58,255 nt of DNA from Sedimenticola selenatireducens DSM 17993. GTDB lineage: Bacteria; Pseudomonadota; Gammaproteobacteria; Chromatiales; Chromatiaceae. The stretch is taken from NCBI RefSeq assembly GCF_000428045.1, contig NZ_ATZE01000028.1, forward strand, positions 155 to 58,409, read 5' to 3'. Positions 26,354-34,733 of this stretch are shown here, in pieces. The position numbers and the translations under genes were made by a program. The notes beneath the pieces were generated by a model that saw nothing but the letters and a program-made list of their open reading frames with translations, did no database searches and was not told where the DNA came from. Numbering within the stretch: position 1 is the first letter of the stretch; each line of letters opens with the position of its first letter.

Positions 26354-26400
26354 CTGATGACTCCAACGGTTGATACGGCTCCGATTCTATCACCGGCCGG

Positions 26401-27273
26401 TCAGGCTGCGCTGGCCTGGTTGTCGCGGAATCCCTCGAAGATATACTCCGCCAGGCAGTTGATGGCGGGCGAGGCGGAGACCTTGGAACGCAACAAGGTA
26501 ATGGCGGACTCCGGCAGGTCCGGAAACCCCTCGGCGGCGGTCAGTATGCGCATGTTCTCGTTCACGATACTGCCTACCAGTACTGTCACACCCAGACCGC
26601 AGCCGACGATCGCCTCGATGCCGGTGATGCTGGGGCTGGAGTAGGCGACCCGGTAGGGGCGGCCACTCTTGTCCAGCGCCTTCATGGCCCAGTGGCGGAA
26701 GATACAGCCGGGCTGGAACAGCACCAGCGGCAGCGGCTCCTGTTCGTGGATGAAGTGGTGTTTGGAAGTGGCCCAGACGGTCGACTCGCGTCGCAGCACT
26801 TCACCGTCCATGCTGCCCGGCACCGCCGTGACGATTGCCAGGTCAATCTCACCCGCCTTCACTGACTTGGTCAGGTGCTCGCTGCCTTTGCAGATCACTT
26901 CGACCTGCACCATCGGGTAGGATTTGGCAAACCGGGCCATAATCCGCGGAATAAAGGCGGCCACATAGTCATCCGGAATCCCGATGCGCACGCTGCCCAC
27001 CATGTCCGGTTGCTGTAACGTGGAGACCGCCTCTTCATGCAGGCGCAGGATACGCCGGGCGTAATTGAGCAGTACCTCGCCGTCCGGGGTCAATACCATG
27101 CCCCGTCCCACCTTCTCGAACAGCGGACGCCCGACCAGTTCATCCAGCTTCTTCATCTGCATGCTGACGGCGGACTGGGAGCGATGCACCACCTCGGCGG
27201 CACGGGTAAATCCACCCGCATCGGCGATGGCAACAAAGGTGCGCAGCAATTCATTATCCAGTATCGGTGCCAT
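26401..27273 (-). CDS. LysR family transcriptional regulator
   Basis: A 290-residue LysR protein: winged helix-turn-helix at about 3-62 (LLRTFVAIADAGGFTRAAEVVHRSQSAVSMQMKKLDELVGRPLF) and a periplasmic-binding-like effector domain (about 90-285). ATG at 27273 gives the usual LysR N-terminus; an in-frame ATG at 27306 would add 11 residues. It is divergent from a DUF1127 gene 123 bases away, the most likely direct target, a pairing seen in many proteobacteria. The effector is unknown. Confidence 0.92.
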   Translation of the reverse strand: MAPILDNELLRTFVAIADAGGFTRAAEVVHRSQSAVSMQMKKLDELVGRPLFEKVGRGMVLTPDGEVLLNYARRILRLHEEAVSTLQQPDMVGSVRIGIPDDYVAAFIPRIMARFAKSYPMVQVEVICKGSEHLTKSVKAGEIDLAIVTAVPGSMDGEVLRRESTVWATSKHHFIHEQEPLPLVLFQPGCIFRHWAMKALDKSGRPYRVAYSSPSITGIEAIVGCGLGVTVLVGSIVNENMRILTAAEGFPDLPESAITLLRSKVSASPAINCLAEYIFEGFRDNQASAA

Positions 27274-27395
27274 TTTTAACCCATCATGTCTGTTGATGTA
27301 TTGCATCAAAACTATTCGTTTGAACAATGTTTAGCACGGGTCCAGACTTTCTGCAACCGGAAACAACCATCCGGTCAATCGGATCAGGAGGCATT

Positions 27396-27659
27396 ATGAG
27401 AAATACTATTTCAATGGGTCAGTCCTTTACTTCTGCCATCTCCCGGAACACGGGTATCAGCAAACCACGCAGATTGACCGTAAGCTGGCTGCTACGCCAG
27501 CTGACCGATCGCTTTCACCGCTGGCGCATGCTCGCCCGGGAGCGCTATCTGTTGCAGACGTTGAGTGATGAGATGCTGAAGGATATCGGCATCAGCCGAC
27601 TGGACGCCGAGCAGGAGGCAAGACGGCCGTTCTGGGACGATCAGGGGATCAAACGTTGA
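27396..27659 (+). CDS. DUF1127 protein
   Basis: An 87-residue protein with a C-terminal DUF1127 motif: WRMLARERYLLQTLSDEMLKDIGISRLDAEQEARRPFW. In other bacteria these small arginine-rich proteins affect stress and phosphate or sRNA-related phenotypes. ATG at 27396 has GGAGG upstream. It is divergent from the LysR gene and probably controlled by it. Confidence 0.88.
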   Translation: MRNTISMGQSFTSAISRNTGISKPRRLTVSWLLRQLTDRFHRWRMLARERYLLQTLSDEMLKDIGISRLDAEQEARRPFWDDQGIKR

Positions 27660-27955
27660 CCCCGTTTGCTCCGGGGTTGCATTGGAATAATTTCCAGATG
27701 TAACTCCGGGGTCGCCAGGGAGTACCCCCACCTGCTTGCTGCCTCGCAATAGCCCTTTTCCCGTTCCACAGGTATTTTGCTCCGCCGGTTATCCAGCTGG
27801 TACATTTTCTGCCACAAGGCATTGGCCGTGGCGAAATTAAACTACCCGTATCATGGATATGCTGTCTAAACTAGGGTACAGGCACACACGGTCGCAAAGG
27901 CGGGCGGCCTGGGGGTATCCGGTTGGCAAGCGATAAAAGCATCCCTGGAACGATA

Positions 27956-29143
27956 ATGGATCAAGCAGTAAGTATTCTAACCATTGAGGATGAGACCGCG
28001 GTTCGGCGCAGCCTGGTGGCTCATCTGGAGGACCTGGAGTACGACTTTATCGAGGCGGCCAACGGGGTTGAGGGGATCGAGGCGTTCAACAGGGCCAAGC
28101 CGGACCTGGTCCTCTGTGATCTGCGCTTGCCAGGCATGGACGGCCTGGATGTACTCTCCACCATTGCTGAATCTTCCCCCGACACGCCCATTATCATAGT
28201 GTCAGGCGCCAACCAGGTGAGTGACGCCATACAGGCGCTGAAGCGCGGAGCCTGGGATTACATTACCAAGCCGATTGTGGATTTCCAGATTCTGGATACG
28301 GCCATCGAACGCGCCCTGAACCGGGCGCGTCTGATCAAGGAGAACCGGGATTATCAGAAACACCTGGAGACCCTGAACCAGGAGCTCTCGATTGCCCTGG
28401 GCCAGTTACGTGAAGATGAAGAGGCGGCCCGCGCCCTCCAGTCCAGTCTGCTACCGCCTCCTGAGGTACAGTACGGAGACTACCTGTTCCGTCGCAAGCT
28501 CCTCCCTTCGCTGTTGTTGAGTGGTGATTTTGTCGACTATTTTCCGATCGGTAATCACGAAGTGGGTTTCTACATTGCCGATATCTCCGGTCACGGCGCC
28601 GCCTCCGCCTTTGTTACGGTGATGTTGAAGACGTTGTTTGAGAAACACCTGGATGCGTACCAGCATGCCCAGGAGGAGGTGATCCGGCAACCGCATGAAA
28701 TGCTCGATCATCTGAACCGGGCGATCTATCAGTCACCGATTGAAAAATACCTGACCATCTTCTATGGCGTGCTGGATATTCGGGAGCATCGGCTGCGCTT
28801 CTGTTCCGGAGGTCAGTTCCCCTATCCGATGCTGTTCACTGGAGAACAGGTCACCACGCTGACCAGTCATGATAAGCCGGTGGGTCTGTTTGAAGATTCA
28901 ATCTATACCCAGCACCAGATCGATTTTCAGCCCGTGCAGCAGTTTCTGATGATTTCGGACGGCATTCTTGAACTGTTTCCCCGGGACTCGGCACGCAGAA
29001 GAACCGAGTGGCTGCAGCAGATGGTGTCCAGGGGGGCGCCGACCATAGAGGAACTGGTGGATCGGTTCGATATTGAACAAATGGACGAGATACCGGACGA
29101 TATCGCGTTTTTATCTATTGTGCGTGGTGAGCGAAATGAGTAA
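27956..29143 (+). CDS. Response regulator with PP2C phosphatase domain (HsbR-like)
   Basis: A 395-residue protein: receiver domain 1-120 with phospho-acceptor D55 (LVLCDLRLPGMDG) and YITKP lysine; a coiled linker about 125-160; then a SpoIIE/RsbU-type PP2C phosphatase (about 185-390) with YIADISGHGAASA, DGILELF and DDIAFLSI. It should dephosphorylate the anti-sigma antagonist encoded by the next gene, which overlaps it by eight bases. The pair matches Pseudomonas HsbR-HsbA in domains and order. ATG 27956 was preferred to a TTG at 27923. Confidence 0.92.
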   Translation: MDQAVSILTIEDETAVRRSLVAHLEDLEYDFIEAANGVEGIEAFNRAKPDLVLCDLRLPGMDGLDVLSTIAESSPDTPIIIVSGANQVSDAIQALKRGAWDYITKPIVDFQILDTAIERALNRARLIKENRDYQKHLETLNQELSIALGQLREDEEAARALQSSLLPPPEVQYGDYLFRRKLLPSLLLSGDFVDYFPIGNHEVGFYIADISGHGAASAFVTVMLKTLFEKHLDAYQHAQEEVIRQPHEMLDHLNRAIYQSPIEKYLTIFYGVLDIREHRLRFCSGGQFPYPMLFTGEQVTTLTSHDKPVGLFEDSIYTQHQIDFQPVQQFLMISDGILELFPRDSARRRTEWLQQMVSRGAPTIEELVDRFDIEQMDEIPDDIAFLSIVRGERNE

Positions 29144-29627
29144 TGGCCAGATACTGCATGGATCGCACAATGGGGTGGAAGTACTCCGATATCGGGGCGA
29201 TGTGCGGCACACGCTCTGCGTGGCGCTGGATCGGTATCTTCAGCAACTGCTGCAACGACCGGATATTCAGGGATTTGTCGTGGACCTGACCGAGGTTCTG
29301 AGCATCGACAGCACCAACCTGGGCATGCTTGCCCGGCTGTCCAGGGCAATGAAAAAGGCCGGGCTGCCCAAGGTAACGTTGATATCAAACCAGCCCGATA
29401 TCAACGAGCTGCTGGAGGCGGTGGGTTTTGATCAGGAATTCGATATTGTGGAGACACTGGATACGACTCTGGATGCGGTAGCGGAAATTCCTTCGCTTGA
29501 GGGCGAAAACCCGACCAGCAGCCGGTTACTGCTGGAGGCACACCGGGCCCTGATGAGTCTGAATGAGGTAAATCGCACCCGATTCAAGGATGTGGTGCTG
29601 GCATTCGAAGATGAACTGAAGCAGTAG
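29136..29627 (+). CDS. STAS domain anti-sigma factor antagonist (HsbA-like)
   Basis: A 163-residue protein with a STAS domain at about 5-105. The conserved serine that is the phosphorylation switch is S59 in LSIDSTNLGML. About 60 extra residues follow, ending in a helical tail. It starts inside the phosphatase gene, eight bases before its end, so translation is coupled. In Pseudomonas the equivalent HsbA binds FlgM or a diguanylate cyclase depending on phosphorylation; that the same holds here is inference. Confidence 0.9.
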   Translation: MSNGQILHGSHNGVEVLRYRGDVRHTLCVALDRYLQQLLQRPDIQGFVVDLTEVLSIDSTNLGMLARLSRAMKKAGLPKVTLISNQPDINELLEAVGFDQEFDIVETLDTTLDAVAEIPSLEGENPTSSRLLLEAHRALMSLNEVNRTRFKDVVLAFEDELKQ

Positions 29628-29827
29628 CGCCAGGGCAACACTGTTGGTGTATGGCCCAAGTATTCACCAATCCATAAATGAGTCTGGAGGCGGGGCGTGC
29701 CCGCCGACAGATCGGCGAAACAATTGTCGGCGCCCAAGGGGCGCTCCATGACTCCGGATCAGTTTGTAGTCTGGATGAAGTAAAGCCGACCGGTACAATC
29801 CAGTGCAACCGCGGGAAGGGGTTGCCC

Positions 29828-30202
29828 CTAGGCCATCTCGACATGCAGGTCGAGCCGGCGCCGCTCCGATTTCAGCGAGGGTATATTCCGTCTCGCCCCT
29901 TGTGGTCTGGCGGAGCGGTGATAGTACTTGCGGACCGTCACCGCCCTGCCATGCAGCTGATGGCCGTTCAGGGTTCGCAGAGTCTCCATATCGTGATCCA
30001 GGGTCTCCAGTTGGGCCAGTCCGTGACACTCAACTATGCCGGTCACTCGATCGGTCATTCTAAGAATGGCAGCACTCTTCAGCCGGGTCTGTTGCCTGAC
30101 CGGCAAGCCAAACCAACCCTTGTGTCCGAGCTGCCGCTTGAGGAACCGTTGCAGCTCTTTTTGGGTGGTGTTGAGTGGGATCCCCTGGATGATGACCCAC
30201 AT
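29828..30202 (-). CDS. RRM-like RNA-binding protein
   Basis: A 124-residue protein starting MWVIIQGIPLNTTQKELQRFL, with a second strand region GIVECHGLAQLETLDHDMETLRTLNGHQLHGRAVTVRKYYHRS. This is an RNA-recognition-motif layout known from small gammaproteobacterial proteins, followed by a basic tail. The ATG at 30202 is preferred, as the longer in-frame extension upstream is not family-like. The RNA target is unknown. Confidence 0.75.
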   Translation of the reverse strand: MWVIIQGIPLNTTQKELQRFLKRQLGHKGWFGLPVRQQTRLKSAAILRMTDRVTGIVECHGLAQLETLDHDMETLRTLNGHQLHGRAVTVRKYYHRSARPQGARRNIPSLKSERRRLDLHVEMA

Positions 30203-30391
30203 GCCGTGTCGCCCTCTGGTCCGTAAAATGGTTGTGATACCCTCGTCGGCCACAATGATTACGCTGCGTGGCCGTTTGCGGTTTATTGGTGCCGGTAATG
30301 GCTGATGATCTGGCCAACAAGCCAGGATCTGTGAGCCGAACCACACCCCGCAGTTTCATTTTTCCACAGTATAGTGTAGATATGCGGGGCT

Positions 30392-31138
30392 ATGGACGTT
30401 CAGGCACTTCAGCAATCATCCCCGGCTAACCCAGCGACTCGTTTAATGCGGTTGATCAGTGTTCTGCTGGTCGGCCTGCTCTGTTTTCACTCATCGCCGG
30501 TCCTGGCGCTCGGGGTGAACCGCACGGTAGCCGACGTGATAACACACTATGGCGACAAGGTGGAGTCGCGGTTACAACCAAGATTTGCATTTGCCGGAGT
30601 TGAGTGGCCACCGCAGCGGGTCTCGCTGGTAGCCTTCAAGGATACCCGGCTGATGGAACTGTGGGCACTGAACGATGGTGTCTGGCAACACATTAAGGAC
30701 TATCGGGTAAAAGCGATGAGCGGCCGCGTCGGCCCGAAGCTGCAGGAAGGCGATCGGCAGGTACCGGAAGGCGAGTACCGGATTGAACTCTTAAACCCCA
30801 ATAGTGCCTACCACCTGTCGCTGAAACTGGATTATCCGAACGCCTTTGACCGCCAACAGGCGCAAGAGGACGGCAGAAGCAATCTGGGTGGGGATATCTT
30901 TATTCATGGCGGACGGGTGTCGACCGGCTGTCTTGCGGTTGGGGACAGTGCCGCCGAGGAGTTGTTTGTATTGGCGGCAATGATTGGCGAAGCCAATGTA
31001 TCGGTACTGATCACGCCCAGGGATTACCGCTTCAGGCCGCGTCAGCCGCTGGCTGAAAATGCGCCGGCCTGGGTGGATGATCTGCATGGCCAGATCGCCA
31101 ACCGGCTGCAGCTGTTCCCCCTGGCTGACAAGCGGTAG
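30392..31138 (+). CDS. L,D-transpeptidase family protein (YafK-like)
   Basis: A 248-residue exported protein (signal around 18-40). The YkuD-type active site is present: H172 and C180 in HGGRVSTGCLAVGD, after the strand GDIFI. Such enzymes make or cleave L,D-crosslinks in peptidoglycan or attach lipoprotein to it. It lies just upstream of PBP1B on the same strand, 65 bases apart, so a shared role in cell-wall synthesis is plausible. An internal ATG at 30446 is a possible alternative start. Confidence 0.9.
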   Translation: MDVQALQQSSPANPATRLMRLISVLLVGLLCFHSSPVLALGVNRTVADVITHYGDKVESRLQPRFAFAGVEWPPQRVSLVAFKDTRLMELWALNDGVWQHIKDYRVKAMSGRVGPKLQEGDRQVPEGEYRIELLNPNSAYHLSLKLDYPNAFDRQQAQEDGRSNLGGDIFIHGGRVSTGCLAVGDSAAEELFVLAAMIGEANVSVLITPRDYRFRPRQPLAENAPAWVDDLHGQIANRLQLFPLADKR

Positions 31139-31203
31139 ATCCAATGCCCTGCTGATTCGACAGGCAGGCATCATCTCATAACAGAGTATTTAACTAGCAC
31201 CCG

Positions 31204-33579
31204 ATGGCCAAAACTCCCGCAAAACGCGCAAAGTCTTCCGCAAAGCGTAAAACATCCACCCGCACCCGGGGACGTCGGTCGAAGTCAAGGACAGGTCGCA
31301 GCAGCGGCCGTGCCCGGCGCTGGATAAGCCGGCTGCTGGCCATCGGTTTTCTCTTCTCCCTGGTGCTGGGGGTCTATCTGCTCTACCTGGATCACACCGT
31401 CACGACCAAGTTCGAAGGCAAGCGCTGGGCCGTGCCGGCGAGGGTGTATGGGCGACCGCTGGAGCTCTATCCGGGGGCGCCGGTGACACCGGATCAGCTG
31501 GTGGCGGAACTGCGGCGCATGGGCTACCAGCGGGTCAGTTATCCCAAACAGGCAGCCAGTTGGTCGCGTAACGCCGGACGCTTCCTGATCAAGGCCCGTG
31601 ATTTTCATTTCTGGGACAGTCAGGAGCCGGGCCGCTTCCTGGATATCCGCTTTGCGGGTGAGCGGATTGAAAGCCTGTCCGAAGCAGGTGGCGGGGAGCT
31701 GGCCCTGGTGCGGCTGGAAGCGCCGGAGATCGGCAGTATCTATCCGGCGCACAATGAGGATCGGGTGCTGGTACAGCGCGAGGATTTGCCCGAACCGCTG
31801 GTGCAGGCGCTGATTGTGATGGAGGATCGCACCTTCTATCAGCATCACGGCGTCGATCCCCGGGCCATCGCCCGGGCCGTCTGGGCCAACCTGCGGGCCG
31901 GCGGGGTGGTGCAGGGGGGCAGCACCCTGACCCAGCAGCTGGTAAAGAACTTCTATCTTACCCGGGAGCGAAGCCTCTGGCGCAAGTTGAATGAGGCGGC
32001 CATGGCGTTACTGCTGGAGGCCCATTATGGCAAAGAGGAGATCCTTGGTGCCTATGCCAACGAGATCTATCTGGGGCAGGACGGAGGGCGTGCGATCCAC
32101 GGCTTCGGGCTGGCCAGTCATTTCTATTTCAACCGCAGCCTGCGGGAGCTGGATCTGGCGCAGATGGCGCTGCTGGTGGCCCAGGTGCGCGGTCCCTCCC
32201 TCTATGATCCCAGACGCCACCCGCAGCGCGCCAAGGAGCGGCGTGACCTGGTACTCAGGGTGATGCAGGAGCAGGGTGTGATCACCGCCAAGCAGGCCAG
32301 GGCAGCGCAACAGCGGCCGCTCGGGGTGCAGCAGAAAGGGCACGGACGGGGTAGTTATCCGGCCTTCATGGATCTGGTGAGGCGGCAACTGCACCGGGAT
32401 TACCGGGAAGAGGACCTGACTTCCGAGGGGCTGCGCATCTTCACCACGCTCGATCCCTGGGCACAGCAGCAGGCGGAAAGCGCCGTCGCGGAGCGCCTGG
32501 GCGCCCTGGAGAAGCAGTATCGTCTGCCTGGCGGAAAACTGGAGAGTGCGGCGGTCCTGGTGGATGGTGAGAGTGGCGAGGTGCGGGCCCTGGTGGGTGG
32601 CCGGAGTGCCCGATATGCTGGATTCAATCGTGCCCTGGATGCGGTCAGGCCCATCGGTTCCCTGGTCAAGCCGGTCGTGTATCTGGCGGCCTTGCAGCGC
32701 TCCGACCGTTACAATCTGGTGACGCTGTTGGATGACAGTCCGTTGAGTATCGCTGGCCGGGAGGGCGAACGCTGGGTTCCCGAGAACTATGATCACAGTT
32801 CTCACGGGCAGGTGCCGCTGCATTTGGCACTGGCCAAATCCTACAACCTGGCGACGGTCAGGCTGGGCATGGATATCGGGCTGGGATCGGTCGCCGATCT
32901 GCTGGAACAACTCGGTATAAGTCGGCCAATCACCCCGGTGCCGGCCATGTTGCTTGGCTCGGTCTCGCTCACGCCGCTGGAAGTGGCCCAGCTCTATCAG
33001 ACGTTTGCCGCCGGGGGCTTTTACTCGCCCCTGCGGGCCATTCGTGGAGTCCAGTCCAACAGTGGCCAGGCGCTGCAGCGCTATCCGTTGACCGTACGTC
33101 AGTCGGTGGACGCCGGTCCGGTCTATCTGCTGAACCGCAATCTGCAGGAGGTGGTGCGCAATGGTACCGGGCAGGGGATGGCAAAATATCTTGACAGTTC
33201 ACTGAGTATTGCTGGCAAGACCGGCACTACGGATGAGCTGCGCGACAGCTGGTTTGCCGGCTTCAGCGGTGACAAGGTGGCCGTGGTCTGGGTCGGGCGA
33301 GACGACAATAAACCGGCAGGCTTGACCGGGGCAACGGGCGCATTGCAGGTCTGGGGTGATATGATGCGGCGTATGCATCCGTTGCCGCTTTCACTGTTAC
33401 GGCCCGATTCGGTGGAGACGGTGTGGATTGATCCGGCGTCCGGCTTCAGGGCCGATGAAGGATGCGCGGATGCAAGGCAATACCCTTTTATCGCCGGTTC
33501 GGCGCCCACCGTGACTGCTTCCTGTGCGGGGCAGCCGGGAACCTCGATCCGGCGGCTGTTTCGGAGTTTTTTTGAATGA
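31204..33579 (+). CDS. mrcB: Penicillin-binding protein 1B, bifunctional
   Basis: A 791-residue inner-membrane enzyme: very basic cytoplasmic N-terminus (1-38), membrane helix about 40-62, UB2H-like segment about 75-190, glycosyltransferase GT51 about 195-370 (EDRTFYQHHGVDP; GGSTLTQQLVKNFY), and transpeptidase about 440-740 with SLVK (S486, K489), SYN, and KTGTT (K672). It polymerises glycan and crosslinks it. The next gene overlaps its stop by four bases (ATGA). Confidence 0.96.
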   Translation: MAKTPAKRAKSSAKRKTSTRTRGRRSKSRTGRSSGRARRWISRLLAIGFLFSLVLGVYLLYLDHTVTTKFEGKRWAVPARVYGRPLELYPGAPVTPDQLVAELRRMGYQRVSYPKQAASWSRNAGRFLIKARDFHFWDSQEPGRFLDIRFAGERIESLSEAGGGELALVRLEAPEIGSIYPAHNEDRVLVQREDLPEPLVQALIVMEDRTFYQHHGVDPRAIARAVWANLRAGGVVQGGSTLTQQLVKNFYLTRERSLWRKLNEAAMALLLEAHYGKEEILGAYANEIYLGQDGGRAIHGFGLASHFYFNRSLRELDLAQMALLVAQVRGPSLYDPRRHPQRAKERRDLVLRVMQEQGVITAKQARAAQQRPLGVQQKGHGRGSYPAFMDLVRRQLHRDYREEDLTSEGLRIFTTLDPWAQQQAESAVAERLGALEKQYRLPGGKLESAAVLVDGESGEVRALVGGRSARYAGFNRALDAVRPIGSLVKPVVYLAALQRSDRYNLVTLLDDSPLSIAGREGERWVPENYDHSSHGQVPLHLALAKSYNLATVRLGMDIGLGSVADLLEQLGISRPITPVPAMLLGSVSLTPLEVAQLYQTFAAGGFYSPLRAIRGVQSNSGQALQRYPLTVRQSVDAGPVYLLNRNLQEVVRNGTGQGMAKYLDSSLSIAGKTGTTDELRDSWFAGFSGDKVAVVWVGRDDNKPAGLTGATGALQVWGDMMRRMHPLPLSLLRPDSVETVWIDPASGFRADEGCADARQYPFIAGSAPTVTASCAGQPGTSIRRLFRSFFE

Positions 33580-34115
33580 ACTGGAAAAATTTTGGCGCGC
33601 TGCTGCTGCCGGGGTTGCTGCTGGCTGGTTGTTACACGGCACCGCAACGACCCGCTGCAGAGATTGGACAGCGTCCGCCCCCGCCGGACAATACCGAGCG
33701 TGAAAGTGCGGTGGTAGTGGCACCCGCCAGGGAGCGGGATATACAGATCAGCGCCTATGAACCGGCTCCGGTGCTGCCCCTGGTCCCGTTGCACAGCAAG
33801 GCCGTCGGTTCGCTGTTAAAAGCGGCCCAGGAGCAGGAGCGGAACAATGACCTGAACGGGGCGGTCGGTACTATTGAGCGTGCACTGCGTATTGAGCCGC
33901 GAAATGGTCATCTCTGGTACCGTCTGGCCGATCTGCGTTACACCCAGGGGCAATACGGGCTCGCGTCCGACCTGGCCAGCAAATCCCTCACCCTGGCGGG
34001 CGCGGATGTGGTATTGAAGCGGGATAGCTGGCAGTTGATTGCCAAGGCGAAACGGGCCAGCGGAGATATCACCGGAGCCAAGGTGGCCGAACGCAAGGCG
34101 GGGATGCTTAATTGA
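33576..34115 (+). CDS. TPR lipoprotein next to PBP1B
   Basis: A 179-residue lipoprotein: signal with lipobox LLLAGC (C19), a proline-rich spacer, and about two TPR helices at 80-150 (LNGAVGTIERALRIEPRNGHLWYRLADLRYTQGQYGLASDLA). It overlaps mrcB by four bases, so the two are translationally coupled. By position it may assist PBP1B in the periplasm as an outer-membrane activator would; this is inference, as it does not look like LpoB. Confidence 0.85.
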   Translation: MNWKNFGALLLPGLLLAGCYTAPQRPAAEIGQRPPPPDNTERESAVVVAPARERDIQISAYEPAPVLPLVPLHSKAVGSLLKAAQEQERNNDLNGAVGTIERALRIEPRNGHLWYRLADLRYTQGQYGLASDLASKSLTLAGADVVLKRDSWQLIAKAKRASGDITGAKVAERKAGMLN

Positions 34116-34228
34116 TTCCGCTGCGGCTACAGACGCTTATGGGTGTTTTTCCCAAGGATGCGGCAGTTGAACACGGTTTAGGATACAATTCCGCTGAAAG
34201 CCATTGATATCCGGGGAGATTTATCGGC

Positions 34229-34726
34229 ATGAGCCTCTATGCCGCTGACAAGTTGATCGGCCAGGCACGCCAGCTCGCAGCGGAGTATCGGCGGACCATG
34301 GGCAAGCCTTTGCCCGGAATAAGCAACGAGATTGCCCTGCACGATGCCATGCGTCTGCTGCGCCTGGCGCCGGTGGATTCCTCCGTGGGCGGCTACGATG
34401 CGATCGACCCGGCGCGCGATGGCCTGCGCATTCAGATCAAGAGCCGGACCATATTCGATGAGAGCAAGACCGGTCAGCGGATCGGGCAGATCAAGGCCGA
34501 TCAGCCCTGGGACTGTGTGGTGCTGGTGCTCATGGACGACGATTATGAACCCTATGAACTCTATGAAGCGGACCGGGAAGAGCTGCTCGAATTCATGGAT
34601 AAATCCAGCAGCGGACGCGCCAAGCGCGGGGCGCTTTCGGTGGCCCGATTCAAAATCATAGGCCGACTGGTCTGGTCCCGGGATGCGGGCCTGGCCCCCG
34701 GGGTGTGGGATAACCAGACCGGTTAA
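34229..34726 (+). CDS. Conserved protein of unknown function, possible nuclease-like fold
   Basis: A 165-residue cytoplasmic protein. An early glutamate (NEIALHDAM), then GYDAIDPARDGLRIQIKSRTIFDES and DCVVLVLMDDDYE, resemble the core of PD-(D/E)XK nucleases (acid, then a Q/E-x-K strand). This is a pattern reading only. It lies eight bases before the DinG/YoaA helicase gene, so the two probably form an operon in DNA repair. GGGGAG precedes the ATG. Confidence 0.7.
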   Translation: MSLYAADKLIGQARQLAAEYRRTMGKPLPGISNEIALHDAMRLLRLAPVDSSVGGYDAIDPARDGLRIQIKSRTIFDESKTGQRIGQIKADQPWDCVVLVLMDDDYEPYELYEADREELLEFMDKSSSGRAKRGALSVARFKIIGRLVWSRDAGLAPGVWDNQTG

Positions 34727-34733
34727 TTCGAGC

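Noticed and set aside
27878-27920. CAGGCACACACGGTCGCAAAGGC and GGCCTGGG look like part of a c-di-GMP-I (GEMM) riboswitch before the HsbR-like gene
   Set aside because: Only the GCAAAG part and a GGCCT resemble the consensus; the GCAAACC half, the tetraloop and the third helix are missing. A covariance search would be needed.
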